Shown here: in pieces, positions 36,755 through 45,785 of the stretch
Layout of the letters: every line of letters starts with the position of its first letter
Numbering within the stretch: the first letter of the stretch is position 1
Source: Pseudobacteroides cellulosolvens ATCC 35603 = DSM 2933
Lineage (GTDB): Bacteria > Bacillota > Clostridia > Acetivibrionales > DSM-2933
Length of the DNA stretch: 64,000 nucleotides
Direction: 5' to 3'
NCBI RefSeq assembly: GCF_001262605.1
Contig: NZ_LGTC01000001.1
Location: forward strand, 1,165,192 to 1,229,191
Translations under genes and position numbers: made by a program
Notes under the pieces: generated by a model
The model's database searches: none
Told to the model about the DNA's origin: nothing
Seen by the model: the letters and a program-made list of their open reading frames with translations, nothing else

Positions 36755-39085
36755 ATGAAAAAACAAACATATATATCGATACAAATAGTTTTAGGAATCT
36801 ATTTTATTATATATTTTATTTCGGCAGTTTTTCAATCCGACTTTTGGGGTAATATATTATCCCCTATCGGTACTTTTGCTGCGTCGATCATTCTTTTTAC
36901 AGTTTATCTACGACCAAGGAAAATTAGATTCCACTGGCTGTGTGCAAGCTTAGCCTGTTTTTTCTGGTTTTTAGCCGATATTCTTTGGGCTGTATATGAT
37001 CTTGTACTTGGCCTGGATCCTGATGAAATTGATTTAATTACGTATATTTACATGCTACCTAATATTTTCTTAGCTATAGCATCAGGTATATTTTTTATAT
37101 CTCAATGGCACAAATGGAATAAGGTGCAGTTAATTCTAGATGTTTTAGCTATCACGTCTTCAGGTATTACACTTGTCTGGATACTTCTTTTTCATAAGCA
37201 GTCCGAAATGATTTTATCAATAAGTGCAGATAGCTTTACAACATTCATATCAATAATTTGCGACTTTTTTGCAGGCTGTTGCATAGTCATCTGGTTTAAT
37301 TCCAACCGTAACGGTAAAATTGCCAACAGCATCCATTTGGTTGTAATCGGAGTTTTTCTATATATCTGTTCAGACTTATACTATAGTCATCAGCTCTTTC
37401 GAGATGAATATATTCCAAACTCACTCATAGATTCAGCATATATGGCTTCCTTTCTTCTCATCGCATGGGGTGGATTAATCGACATATTTTACATGGAAAA
37501 AACAAATATTACAACTGATAATATTATGCACCAGAACACAGGTGCCAGCCGTAAAGCACTTATAATACTTTCTGTACCAATATTATTAATTTTAGTTAAT
37601 AACTATGAATTTAAAGAAGTGCTCATCTTTGGCTGCATTATAGCAGTATATCAGATCCTCAGCAGTTATGTTCAATACACAATTAGAAATGAACAATTAT
37701 TGCAACGGGAGAAGGAGTTAAATTCATTACTTGAAGAAAAAATAGCTGAACACACAAAAGACTTGCTGGATGCTAACAATAACCTTAAAATATTATCCCA
37801 GCGAGATCAAATAACAGGCCTTTTTAATAGACGATATTTTCTGGATTCACTTGATCAGATGCTAAATGATACTATGTCTGGTGAATCAGTTTATATAATA
37901 TTTATGGATATGGACAGATTTAAATCAATAAATGACTCTTACGGCCATGATATTGGTGACAAGGTTTTGATGGAAATCGGAGACAGGCTTGAAAGCTGGA
38001 ATACATATAATGCTTTACTTGCAAGGCTTGGCGGAGATGAATTTGTCATTGCCGTTCGGGGCCGGTTTCAACATTCTGAGATTAAAAAAATGGTATCTGA
38101 ACTTATTAAATGCTGTAATAAGCCCATAAACATAAACAACTATGAATTCAACATTACTCTAAGTGCCGGTATAACGCAATATCCCAATGACGCAAACGAG
38201 CGAAGTTCACTTATGAAAAATGCGGATATAGCTATGTATAACTCTAAATCCCAAGGCTATAACCAATACTCATTTTTTAATTCTGAATTAAACAGTAAAA
38301 TCCTAAGGAAGAACGAAATCGAGCTTCTATTAAAAAATGCAAATTTTGATAAAGAGTTTGAATTATATTACCAGCCTCAGATAAAAATTCCTGAGAACAA
38401 TCTGATAGGAGTTGAAGCACTTCTAAGGTGGAAAGCTTTGGAGAGCGGCCATATATCTCCTGCTGAATTTATACCTATTGCTGAAGAAATCGGTATCATC
38501 GTTCCCCTTGGAGAATGGATAATTAAACAAGCCGTAATGCAAATTTCAAAGTGGAACAATCTTTATGATTCCGATTTAAAAGTAGGTATTAATATCTCAC
38601 CCAAGCAATTGGACACACCAAACTTTATAGATTATGTTCTATCAATTATAAAAACATATTCTATAAAACCCTCATGGCTGGATATGGAAATTACCGAAAG
38701 TATCGCTATGAAAGGCGAATCAACTGTACAAAGTATTTTTGCAACCATTGCCAATCTTGGAATATCCATATCAATTGATGATTTTGGTACCGGCTACTCA
38801 TCGCTAAGTTATATAAAAAAATTTTCCTTTAATAAACTTAAAATAGCCAAGCCTTTAGTGGATAATATTTCCACAGATAGCAGTGAAGCTCAGATTATAA
38901 AGGCTATTGTCATGATGGCAAAAACCCTTGGTATTAAGGCAATTGCAGAGGGTGTAGAATCGGAAGAGCAACTGAAGCTGTTAATTAGCCTTCAATGTGA
39001 TGAGGTACAGGGTTATATATTTGGCCATCCTCTCCCTGCTTCCGAATTTGAAAGGATGCATATAAAACAATTTGCAAACAAATAA
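36755..39085 (+). CDS. Membrane-bound GGDEF-EAL protein (c-di-GMP turnover)
   Basis: A 776-residue protein with about nine membrane helices (residues 1-310), a coiled coil (about 315-348), a GGDEF domain (about 350-510) with intact GGDEF near 427 and no RxxD inhibitory site, and an EAL domain (about 520-770) with EALLRW, NISPKQLD, EITES, DDFGTGYSSL and EGVE. The usual KID motif is KIA, although the Lys is kept. Both synthesis and breakdown of c-di-GMP are plausible. It converges on the pilus operon with 6 bp between stops and no visible terminator. The pilus ATPase in that operon carries c-di-GMP-binding motifs, so this enzyme may feed it (inference). Confidence 0.92.
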   Translation: MKKQTYISIQIVLGIYFIIYFISAVFQSDFWGNILSPIGTFAASIILFTVYLRPRKIRFHWLCASLACFFWFLADILWAVYDLVLGLDPDEIDLITYIYMLPNIFLAIASGIFFISQWHKWNKVQLILDVLAITSSGITLVWILLFHKQSEMILSISADSFTTFISIICDFFAGCCIVIWFNSNRNGKIANSIHLVVIGVFLYICSDLYYSHQLFRDEYIPNSLIDSAYMASFLLIAWGGLIDIFYMEKTNITTDNIMHQNTGASRKALIILSVPILLILVNNYEFKEVLIFGCIIAVYQILSSYVQYTIRNEQLLQREKELNSLLEEKIAEHTKDLLDANNNLKILSQRDQITGLFNRRYFLDSLDQMLNDTMSGESVYIIFMDMDRFKSINDSYGHDIGDKVLMEIGDRLESWNTYNALLARLGGDEFVIAVRGRFQHSEIKKMVSELIKCCNKPININNYEFNITLSAGITQYPNDANERSSLMKNADIAMYNSKSQGYNQYSFFNSELNSKILRKNEIELLLKNANFDKEFELYYQPQIKIPENNLIGVEALLRWKALESGHISPAEFIPIAEEIGIIVPLGEWIIKQAVMQISKWNNLYDSDLKVGINISPKQLDTPNFIDYVLSIIKTYSIKPSWLDMEITESIAMKGESTVQSIFATIANLGISISIDDFGTGYSSLSYIKKFSFNKLKIAKPLVDNISTDSSEAQIIKAIVMMAKTLGIKAIAEGVESEEQLKLLISLQCDEVQGYIFGHPLPASEFERMHIKQFANK

Positions 39086-39091
39086 TAATTA

Positions 39092-40840
39092 TTAATTAAG
39101 CTGCTGCTCTCCTTTGTCATAAAGCTTTGCAGCTTTTTTTCTTGCAGTTTCTGCAGCAATATTCTTATTTCTTAATGAGTACACATTAGATTTTATCAAA
39201 TAATTATAATAGTCATTCGGATCAATCCTTATTGCCATATCCATATAGTCATCAGAAAGTATTTCATGATCAAGCTTCTGTTCTGTAAAAGCTTTTGCAG
39301 CATAAGCTCTTGCAAAGTAAGGGTTATATTCAGTTGATAAACCGAAATAAATTGATGCATTTTTATAATCATTATTTTGCAAAAGGAAATTTCCTTTTAT
39401 AAAGTATGCATAATAATCCGATTTGTTTAATTTAATTGCTATATTAACTATAGCCTCAACCTTGTTCTTATCTCCGCTGTCCAGCAATATAGCTGCTTTC
39501 AAGCTATAATACTCTGAAGTTCCGGGACTTCTTACAATAGCCGCATCTATAGCTTTAAGTGCCTCATCATAATTCTGAGTTTCTTTTAGAATATAGGCTT
39601 TCATAAAACACGCTTCAGGAACATTGCAATTGTCAGGTACTATGGCTTTAATATCATCCTTTGATTTTTTCAACTTTCCCTGTTTAAGTTCAATTAATGC
39701 CAAACCTGCTTTAGGGAGTATGAAATCCTGTTTTATTCTTATAGAAGAATTAAAACATTCTTTTGATTTATCCAGTACATTTTGGTTAAGAAGTATTATT
39801 CCCTTAAAATATAGGTATTCATAGCTTTTAGAGTCAATTTCCAAAGCCTTGCCTATGTTAAACAATGCACCATCAAAATTACCAAGCTTAAACTGAGCCT
39901 GTGCCTTATCAAAATAAAGGTTTGATATTCCAGGCTCCAATTCAATTGCTTTGCTGTAGGCACCTAATGCCTCACTAAAATTGCCCTTTTTCAAAAGTAT
40001 ATTGCCTTTTAAATGATAATTCCTATAATCGTTTTTATCGATGTTGAAAGCTTTTCCCAAAAGTTCATCAGCCTTTTCAACATACCCTTTCCTAAAGTAA
40101 ATGCTTGCGGTTTCATTATAAGCAGGTGCATATTTTTTATTTATGTGAAACAACCTGTATAGCATATCAAGTGCTTTATCATCCTGCCCTTTTAAAGAAT
40201 AGATACATGCCAGCCTGTAATAAGCCTGATGGCTGTCGGAATGTCCGGCTATGGCAAGAAGATATGCATTTTCAGCCTTTTCTATAAGCTTTGCTTTTTC
40301 ATATAACATACCTTTTTTGAAATAAGATTCTTTATTTTGCGGGTCAAGGTTTATAGCAATATTATAGAAGTGCTCCTTATCCACATCTATTGAGAATTTT
40401 CCAAATAGATCCGGCAAAACACAATAAAATTCTGAAAGGGCCTTGCTTTTAAAAGATTTGTTGGCTATATCCGATATTGTGTAATATGCTGATACCAAAA
40501 AAATGGACAAAAAGCAGATCAATACAACAATCTTCGGATAAAAATCAACCCTCCGACGTTCTTTATTCATTATTCCCTTTACAATATATAATATAAAAGG
40601 CAATGAAACAAGAATGCATGTAATAAAATAATTTTTATCCAGTAAAGGAAGAATAGATATTATAAAATATGAAACCGATAAAATTCTATATGGTATTCCT
40701 CTTGTCCTTAAATCAGGCAATAGGGAAGCTTTAGGCTTAGGCACAAATGACAGGTACTCATCAAAGCCTGCTGTTGATTCTTCAGAAATCAAATTAACTT
40801 TCAGAGTCTCAGATGATTTTTTACCTTCTTTTCCTCCCAT
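39092..40840 (-). CDS. Membrane-anchored TPR protein, last gene of the pilus operon
   Basis: A 582-residue protein with a polar N-terminus, three membrane helices (about 52-125), and about eleven tetratricopeptide repeats from about 160 to the end (for example AYYRLACIYSLKGQDDKALD). TPR proteins such as PilF or Tgl assist pilus assembly elsewhere, but they are usually outer-membrane lipoproteins. Here the protein would be anchored in the single membrane. It follows pilO by 27 bp with an AGGAGA ribosome site, so a role in pilus assembly or regulation is likely by context. Confidence 0.8.
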   Translation of the reverse strand: MGGKEGKKSSETLKVNLISEESTAGFDEYLSFVPKPKASLLPDLRTRGIPYRILSVSYFIISILPLLDKNYFITCILVSLPFILYIVKGIMNKERRRVDFYPKIVVLICFLSIFLVSAYYTISDIANKSFKSKALSEFYCVLPDLFGKFSIDVDKEHFYNIAINLDPQNKESYFKKGMLYEKAKLIEKAENAYLLAIAGHSDSHQAYYRLACIYSLKGQDDKALDMLYRLFHINKKYAPAYNETASIYFRKGYVEKADELLGKAFNIDKNDYRNYHLKGNILLKKGNFSEALGAYSKAIELEPGISNLYFDKAQAQFKLGNFDGALFNIGKALEIDSKSYEYLYFKGIILLNQNVLDKSKECFNSSIRIKQDFILPKAGLALIELKQGKLKKSKDDIKAIVPDNCNVPEACFMKAYILKETQNYDEALKAIDAAIVRSPGTSEYYSLKAAILLDSGDKNKVEAIVNIAIKLNKSDYYAYFIKGNFLLQNNDYKNASIYFGLSTEYNPYFARAYAAKAFTEQKLDHEILSDDYMDMAIRIDPNDYYNYLIKSNVYSLRNKNIAAETARKKAAKLYDKGEQQLN

Positions 40841-40867
40841 GCTTATTCTCCTGACCTAATGGTTTTA

Positions 40868-41488
40868 TTAGTTTTTTCTGAATATATCCATCCAATCCTT
40901 GTCGCTTCCAAAGTTTTCATCCATAAAATCATATTCAGTTTTCTTAACTCCAGCTATCTCTTCCTTCGACAAATAAACCTTCAAATTTAAAACAACATCA
41001 AACTCCTTGTTTTCTAGGGGTTGAAAACTTATCCTTTCAATTGATATTTCACTATTTAGGTTCTCAACATCTTCAAGAAAGTTCTCAACATCTCCACTCT
41101 TTCCTGTTATTGCAAAGTTTATATTGAAATAGTTGTAAGTTTCTTTTTCAATAATACCTCCAAAATTAACTTTTCCAGACTTTAAAGCATTTTCATTAAT
41201 AGCTTCATACAACTGGACTAAAATACCGGGAACATCCTTTTTATTTGTAAGTTTGCGATTAATGGAATTTAACCTCAAATTAACTTCGCCAAGCTTTTTT
41301 ATAAATTCAGGCACTTTTTTTTCTGCTGCTTTTAATTTCTCCAACTTCTTATTATTGGTTTCGTATTCCGCTTTAAGTTGTTCTATAACTTTTTGCTGGG
41401 CACTATATACAAAAATATAGAATATTATGCTGATACCTACTACAATTACAGAAACGAGTGCTGCTAATTCTTTATTTTTTAATTTCAC
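40868..41488 (-). CDS. pilO: PilO-like type IV pilus alignment protein
   Basis: A 206-residue single-pass membrane protein with the helix at about 9-28, a coiled coil at about 30-75 and a ferredoxin-like C-terminal domain. This is the PilO layout, and the position after pilM and pilN supports it. PilO and PilN form the inner-membrane frame that links PilM to the pilus. The start is GTG at 41488 with AGGTG at good spacing. A 103-bp mobile-like repeat lies between pilN and this gene. The sequence ends with an unusual acidic tail (ENFGSDKDWMDIFRKN). Confidence 0.82.
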   Translation of the reverse strand: MKLKNKELAALVSVIVVGISIIFYIFVYSAQQKVIEQLKAEYETNNKKLEKLKAAEKKVPEFIKKLGEVNLRLNSINRKLTNKKDVPGILVQLYEAINENALKSGKVNFGGIIEKETYNYFNINFAITGKSGDVENFLEDVENLNSEISIERISFQPLENKEFDVVLNLKVYLSKEEIAGVKKTEYDFMDENFGSDKDWMDIFRKN

Positions 41489-41520
41489 ATTAAATCACCT
41501 GCTTAAGTTGATTTTTCCTT

Positions 41521-41623
41521 TAGGCATGTTGAAAATATAACTTCCCGCATAATTTCGCTTTCGTATTAACTTAACTCGTAAACACACGCTCAAAACGGGA
41601 ATTAATATTTCAGTCATGCCTTA
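41521..41623 (-). repeat. 103-bp MITE-like inverted-repeat element, copy B, inside the pilus operon
   Basis: Inverted relative to copy A (34621-34724), with TAGGCATG and CATGCCTTA ends. It separates pilN and pilO, and its end overlaps the last codons of pilN: the codons AGG CAT GAC and the TGA stop come from the element. The transcript would fold into a long hairpin through CTTCCCG/CGGGAA arms. This looks like an insertion tolerated in the operon. Confidence 0.8.
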
Positions 41624-42149
41624 GTACAAGGGAAAATGTAAGTATTGTATTACCTTTTGTTAAAGGTAGAGATGCAGCATCAACATTTTCAAACAATCCT
41701 GATTCATTTAGCTTTATAATGAGCTTTGCAGCATCTATCGGATCTTTTACAACAAAACTTACATTTACAGCTTTGCCGTCACTTATAGTCATTGATGTAA
41801 TATAAACATCCTGTGGCAAATAGGCAATTATCTTTTTTACCACTTCAGATATCTTTACTTTTTCTTCTTGAATCACTTTAATCAGATCACTTCTTACTTT
41901 ATAATCATTTTCTTTTTGTTCCAGATTTCCTGTAAGTGCAGCTATATCGCCTAAAAGTGCTATCTTGGTCTTTAATTCCTTGTTCTCAAGCTTAAGATTG
42001 TTTATTAAACCCATAGGGATAAAATATGCCAGTATCAAAGCCCCAATTAATACTATTAAGGCAAAAATTAATGAGAAGGCTAATATCTTTTTTCTGTATA
42101 AACTCCTGCTTTCTTGCCAAATCAAGTTTATATCCTTTTGTGCCTTCAA
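41610..42149 (-). CDS. pilN: PilN-like type IV pilus assembly protein
   Basis: A 179-residue protein with a short cytoplasmic N-terminus (KAQKDINLIWQESRSL), a helix at about 20-42 and a coiled coil followed by a ferredoxin-like domain, as in PilN. The N-terminal peptide of PilN normally binds PilM, encoded just upstream. The frame opens with GTG at 42158, but that is inside the GAGAGGTG ribosome site; the TTG at 42149 has correct spacing and begins 1 bp after the pilM stop. The final three residues (RHD) and stop are supplied by the repeat element at 41521-41623. Confidence 0.82.
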   Translation of the reverse strand: MKAQKDINLIWQESRSLYRKKILAFSLIFALIVLIGALILAYFIPMGLINNLKLENKELKTKIALLGDIAALTGNLEQKENDYKVRSDLIKVIQEEKVKISEVVKKIIAYLPQDVYITSMTISDGKAVNVSFVVKDPIDAAKLIIKLNESGLFENVDAASLPLTKGNTILTFSLVLRHD

Positions 42150-42150
42150 A

Positions 42151-43158
42151 TTAATCACCTCTCATAGCAAGTCCCAGCCCGCATGCATAAAGTGCAATTT
42201 TTGTCGATTCCTGCGTGTCTCCGGTATTTTTCAACCCCTTTGACAACTCAACCTTTACGATATCAGAGAGACCTGATTTTACCTCTATCTGAAGGAAACT
42301 TCCTATATAAGCATCAATATCTTTTATAAGTGCCAGCTCACCAATAATATACAGTCTGTCAACACTTGCTCCAAAATGCCTTGATGAAAAAAAGTTAAGG
42401 TATGTCTTCACATAATTTGTTATTTCACCTAAAGCTCTTTCAAAATTCTTATCCTCATATACTATATTTTCTGCCTTCCGGTCAATTAGACTCAAAAAAT
42501 CAGGAGAGCTCTCAAGGTATATATTAGAATGCATAAAAAGATTATTATTTTTTAATATTATGAAATCCAAAGCATTGGAATTTACATCTAAAACAGCAAT
42601 ATTTTTATTTTGTATTTTGGAAAATACCCTTGCAATACAATTAGGGTACAAATCTACAACTGCAGGATTTAATCCGGTTTTCTTCAGTAAATCCACATAT
42701 CTTCTAATCATCTGTTTTGGAGCAGCAATAAGCATTACATTCATCTGTTTCTTCCCATCTTCCTCAAAGCGATCAAGTACTTTGTAGTCAATTATAGATG
42801 AATTTGAATCAACAGGTATAAACTGGGAAATCTCTTCCTGTAAAAAAATCGAAAGGTCCTTTTCCTGCATATGTGGTAATTTCACAATCCTAAGCACTAT
42901 TGGAGGACTTGAAATATTCATGTAAACATTCTTTGTTTTTATCTTTTCCTTTAGAATAAAGTTTGTTATAGCTTGCAATGTAGTTTCATTTTCACATATA
43001 ACGCCTTGATCTACACAATCCTCAGGTATTATAAAAGTTCCGTATTTTAACACATCAATATTCTGCACCCTTTTGTTATACTTTGCCAGAATAAACCTGA
43101 ATACCCTATCTCTTATATCCAAACATAAAAGCTCATCCTTGAATAAGTCAATAAACAT
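42151..43158 (-). CDS. pilM: PilM-like actin-fold pilus assembly ATPase
   Basis: A protein of about 335 residues related to PilM, a cytoplasmic actin-like (FtsA-like) protein that binds PilN and links to the PilB motor. Visible family segments are MQEKDLSIFLQEEISQFIPV near 110-128, LLKKTGLNPAVVDLYP, and NIAVLDVNSNALDFIILKNN near 210. An earlier in-frame start at 43200 would overlap the preceding gene; the ATG at 43158 has GGAGGTCGGA immediately upstream and is preferred. The phosphate-1 loop is less canonical than usual (LDIRDRVFRFI). Confidence 0.85.
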   Translation of the reverse strand: MFIDLFKDELLCLDIRDRVFRFILAKYNKRVQNIDVLKYGTFIIPEDCVDQGVICENETTLQAITNFILKEKIKTKNVYMNISSPPIVLRIVKLPHMQEKDLSIFLQEEISQFIPVDSNSSIIDYKVLDRFEEDGKKQMNVMLIAAPKQMIRRYVDLLKKTGLNPAVVDLYPNCIARVFSKIQNKNIAVLDVNSNALDFIILKNNNLFMHSNIYLESSPDFLSLIDRKAENIVYEDKNFERALGEITNYVKTYLNFFSSRHFGASVDRLYIIGELALIKDIDAYIGSFLQIEVKSGLSDIVKVELSKGLKNTGDTQESTKIALYACGLGLAMRGD

Positions 43159-43178
43159 TCCGACCTCCAATCTATTAA

Positions 43179-43616
43179 TTATGGGTCTATTAATCTCCAT
43201 TCAGTAACCTTTATCTTATTATCTTCATCAACTTCAAAGGCTGCCATAATCTTCCGGGTGTATTTACCATATACACCGGTAGAAATTATTCTGTATGTTA
43301 AGCTGCTGTTATTCTCCATTACTTCCCATTTGGATGTATAGCTTTTGACATAGTCCATAGTAGGAAAAATATTATCACTATTGCTCTTTACCTCACTATG
43401 CCCTAAGGGTACATCCCTGTGCTGTAAGATATAATCGTAAGCGAAATTGACCGAGCTATGACAAATATAGTATGCTTTTAACCCATCTGCATATGTTTGT
43501 GATAATTTGACTTCGGTAGTTATCAGTGCAAGCAATGTGCTTAAAATAATTAATATTATTGAAAGAACAATTGAAACAATAATGAATACTGCACCTTTTT
43601 TATTTTTAGTTTTCAT
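43179..43616 (-). CDS. PilX-like pilus-associated membrane protein
   Basis: A protein of about 145 residues with a short basic N-terminus (KTKNKKGAVFIIVSIVLSI) and one hydrophobic helix, then a small extracellular domain. It resembles PilX proteins, which prime pilus assembly. The sequence KKGAVFIIVS lacks the Glu at position +5 of type IV prepilins, as in other PilX/GspK-like proteins. The ATG at 43616 overlaps the stop of the preceding gene. The C-terminus (KVTEWRLIDP) is conserved-looking. Confidence 0.7.
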   Translation of the reverse strand: MKTKNKKGAVFIIVSIVLSIILIILSTLLALITTEVKLSQTYADGLKAYYICHSSVNFAYDYILQHRDVPLGHSEVKSNSDNIFPTMDYVKSYTSKWEVMENNSSLTYRIISTGVYGKYTRKIMAAFEVDEDNKIKVTEWRLIDP

Positions 43617-45333
43617 AAATTCCATATACATATACATCATCTAAAAACCCATCATTCTTGTTTTTATTTAATTGACATGTAAACCTTATTTTAAAAAGCG
43701 GATTGTTAGCAGCCCCGTCAGGTAAATACCATTTAGATATTTTCCATGCACTGGTTCCGCTAAAAGACTCCAGTGTGTGCCATACAGCCCCATCAAACCA
43801 CTCGCATTTAAACATATCATCAGTTTCACAACTCCTGGTCATTCTGGCGTATTGGATGCTTATACTCCTATATCCTGTTGTATCTAAACTTTTGACAAGG
43901 TAGCTGTTGAATGAAAATTGTGCAGCATATGTGCCGCTGTACTTAACACTTGCCTGTATATAGCAGCCGCTGTAAGTCCAACTGCCGAAAGAAAATGAAT
44001 TATTTTCAAAACCCTCAGTAAAAATAGGTTGTGGTACAGGCGTTGGTGTTGCTGTTGGGGTTGACGTTGATGTTGGTGTCTGGGTTAATGTTGATGTTGG
44101 CGTTGATGTGGGTGTTGGAGTTGATGTGGGCATCGGTGTTAATATGGACGTTGGCGTTAATGATGCTGATGGCTTGGCTGTTGGTGTTGGTGTTATTGCA
44201 GGTGTCGGTGTGGCTGATGCCGGCGTAGGTGCCCTTGTTGGTGTAATTGTAGGTGTAGGTACATTTAATGTTCCGTTAATCAAAACATCATCCAGATATG
44301 ATGCGGCACCGCCTGTTCCTTCAGTGTAAAATCTTATTGCAAACATATCATTATTTTCTGCTCCTTCAGGAAGAATCCACACTTTATTTTTCCAGACGTT
44401 ATTACCATATATTCTTTCCAATGCATGCCACAAAACTCCATCATACCATTCACATAAAAAATAACCTGTTGATTTCATAGAATTTGTCATTCTTGAATAA
44501 CTTAACTGAATTCCTGAAAATCCTTCAGTGCTTATATATTTAACTAATGAGTCATACCTTGCTATTTTGGCCGAATATACCCCATTCATTTTATAGCCCG
44601 TTTGAACAGTCGAATATGATTGAATCCAGTTTCCTTCAGTAAATCCACCGCTTTCAAACCCGTCAAAAAACGGCAGCAACCGTATAGGTGTAATAGTTGG
44701 TGTAGAAGTCATCGTCGGTGTCGGTGTTTGTGTTGATGTAGCTGTTGGCGTTGCTGTAAAAGCCGGTGTTACTGTATAAGTGGGTGTAACAGCTGGTAGT
44801 GTCGGAGTAGGGCTTACATTGGACTGATTGTTTACAGGCAGATACATAACAAATTCATTAAGTTCTTCAGATTCTTGTCCTGCCCTGATAACAAACTTTA
44901 TGCATGATAAATCAGGTACATACTCAGGAGTTGATAGGCTTATATTTTTAACCAATACCTTGGGTACAGGAGAATCATCCCTCAATTCGCCCAACACATC
45001 TCCAAGCTTGCAATAATACCACAGCTTCACACCGCTCCCCGGATAATCTTCCTGGGGTTTGTAGTTTAGTATATTACCGTCTTTTGTCCTTATAACATTT
45101 TGATAAGTGTCATTTTCAACAAAAGATGAATTTCCTCTTTTTACAGTATTTAAAATGATGTTTGCAGCAAGCCTTGCATTTTGTGCATTATCCAAAGTCT
45201 TCTCTTCTTTTCTGGAAAAATTAAAACAAAAATTAAGAAGCTGACTCATAAATAATGAAATTAGGCTAAGAACACTAACAACTACCATTAATTCAATTAG
45301 AGTATAACCCTTTTTACCAGTTGAAAGCTTCAT
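43606..45333 (-). CDS. Minor prepilin (PilW-like) with two Thr/Pro-linked beta-sandwich modules, putative tip adhesin
   Basis: This 575-residue protein has a perfect type III signal (KKG|YTLIELMVVVSVLSL with Glu at +5) and a pilin-like region to about 170. It then continues, unusually, with a Thr/Pro linker, a module at about 222-352, a second Thr/Pro linker of about 80 residues, and a second related module at about 438-575. Shared features include FFDGFES/FTEGFEN, CEWYDG/CEWFDG, W.LPEGAENN/W.LPDGAANN and YLDDV/FLDDV. These look like jelly-roll carbohydrate-binding or adhesion modules (inference). A normal PilW is under 300 residues. Such a pilin would sit at the tip and could bind a polysaccharide. 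Confidence 0.82.
   Translation of the reverse strand: MKLSTGKKGYTLIELMVVVSVLSLISLFMSQLLNFCFNFSRKEEKTLDNAQNARLAANIILNTVKRGNSSFVENDTYQNVIRTKDGNILNYKPQEDYPGSGVKLWYYCKLGDVLGELRDDSPVPKVLVKNISLSTPEYVPDLSCIKFVIRAGQESEELNEFVMYLPVNNQSNVSPTPTLPAVTPTYTVTPAFTATPTATSTQTPTPTMTSTPTITPIRLLPFFDGFESGGFTEGNWIQSYSTVQTGYKMNGVYSAKIARYDSLVKYISTEGFSGIQLSYSRMTNSMKSTGYFLCEWYDGVLWHALERIYGNNVWKNKVWILPEGAENNDMFAIRFYTEGTGGAASYLDDVLINGTLNVPTPTITPTRAPTPASATPTPAITPTPTAKPSASLTPTSILTPMPTSTPTPTSTPTSTLTQTPTSTSTPTATPTPVPQPIFTEGFENNSFSFGSWTYSGCYIQASVKYSGTYAAQFSFNSYLVKSLDTTGYRSISIQYARMTRSCETDDMFKCEWFDGAVWHTLESFSGTSAWKISKWYLPDGAANNPLFKIRFTCQLNKNKNDGFLDDVYVYGIYEN
44026..44262. repeat. Thr/Pro linker tandem repeat in the minor pilin gene
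   Basis: Short GTTGGTGTT-like units on the plus strand code on the minus strand for about 80 residues of TPTPT, TSTPT and related repeats. A shorter relative lies at about 44690-44815. Such linkers join modules in clostridial secreted enzymes. Frame-preserving length changes are possible. Confidence 0.8.
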
Positions 45334-45392
45334 ATATGATACCTCTGTATTCCTTAATAATGGCTAAGAAATTATTTCTAAGGCATTACTTA

Positions 45393-45785
45393 CTACTGAT
45401 AATTACTCCTGTTCAAGGAATAATAAACCATCTTGTATGGATTAACATATTGGGAAGGTGACTTTAACCCAACAGTGATTGTAATCTTTTTCAAGCTGCT
45501 GCCTGTCTGGGGCAGCACATCTACATTAATGCTATATTCTTCATAGTCCTTTGATATATTGTTAATAACCTTGGCAACATCTGAACATGCTTCATAGGAT
45601 TCGGCAGTGTTTTGTGCTATAGCAGCCATGGTTGTATTTTCCTTGGCAATGATTTTATTGATATTGAAATACCTGAACATTACCATAAAAAAGGAAAATC
45701 CCAGAAGCAAAATACCCATACCCGTTACCAATTCTATATATGTAAAACCATGAATATCTTTAACCCTGGACTTAATGAAACTCAT
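45393..45785 (-). CDS. Minor prepilin, PilV-like
   Basis: A 130-residue prepilin with cleavage motif HG|FTYIELVTGMGILLLGFS, Glu at +5 and a long hydrophobic helix, followed by a small C-terminal domain. It overlaps the upstream gene by ATGA, showing translational coupling. It is probably part of the minor-pilin complex that starts pilus assembly. The exact counterpart (PilV or GspI) is uncertain. Confidence 0.82.
   Translation of the reverse strand: MSFIKSRVKDIHGFTYIELVTGMGILLLGFSFFMVMFRYFNINKIIAKENTTMAAIAQNTAESYEACSDVAKVINNISKDYEEYSINVDVLPQTGSSLKKITITVGLKSPSQYVNPYKMVYYSLNRSNYQ

Noticed and set aside
44026..44262. CRISPR-like short repeats
   Set aside because: They are Thr/Pro codon repeats inside a reading frame, without spacers of constant length.
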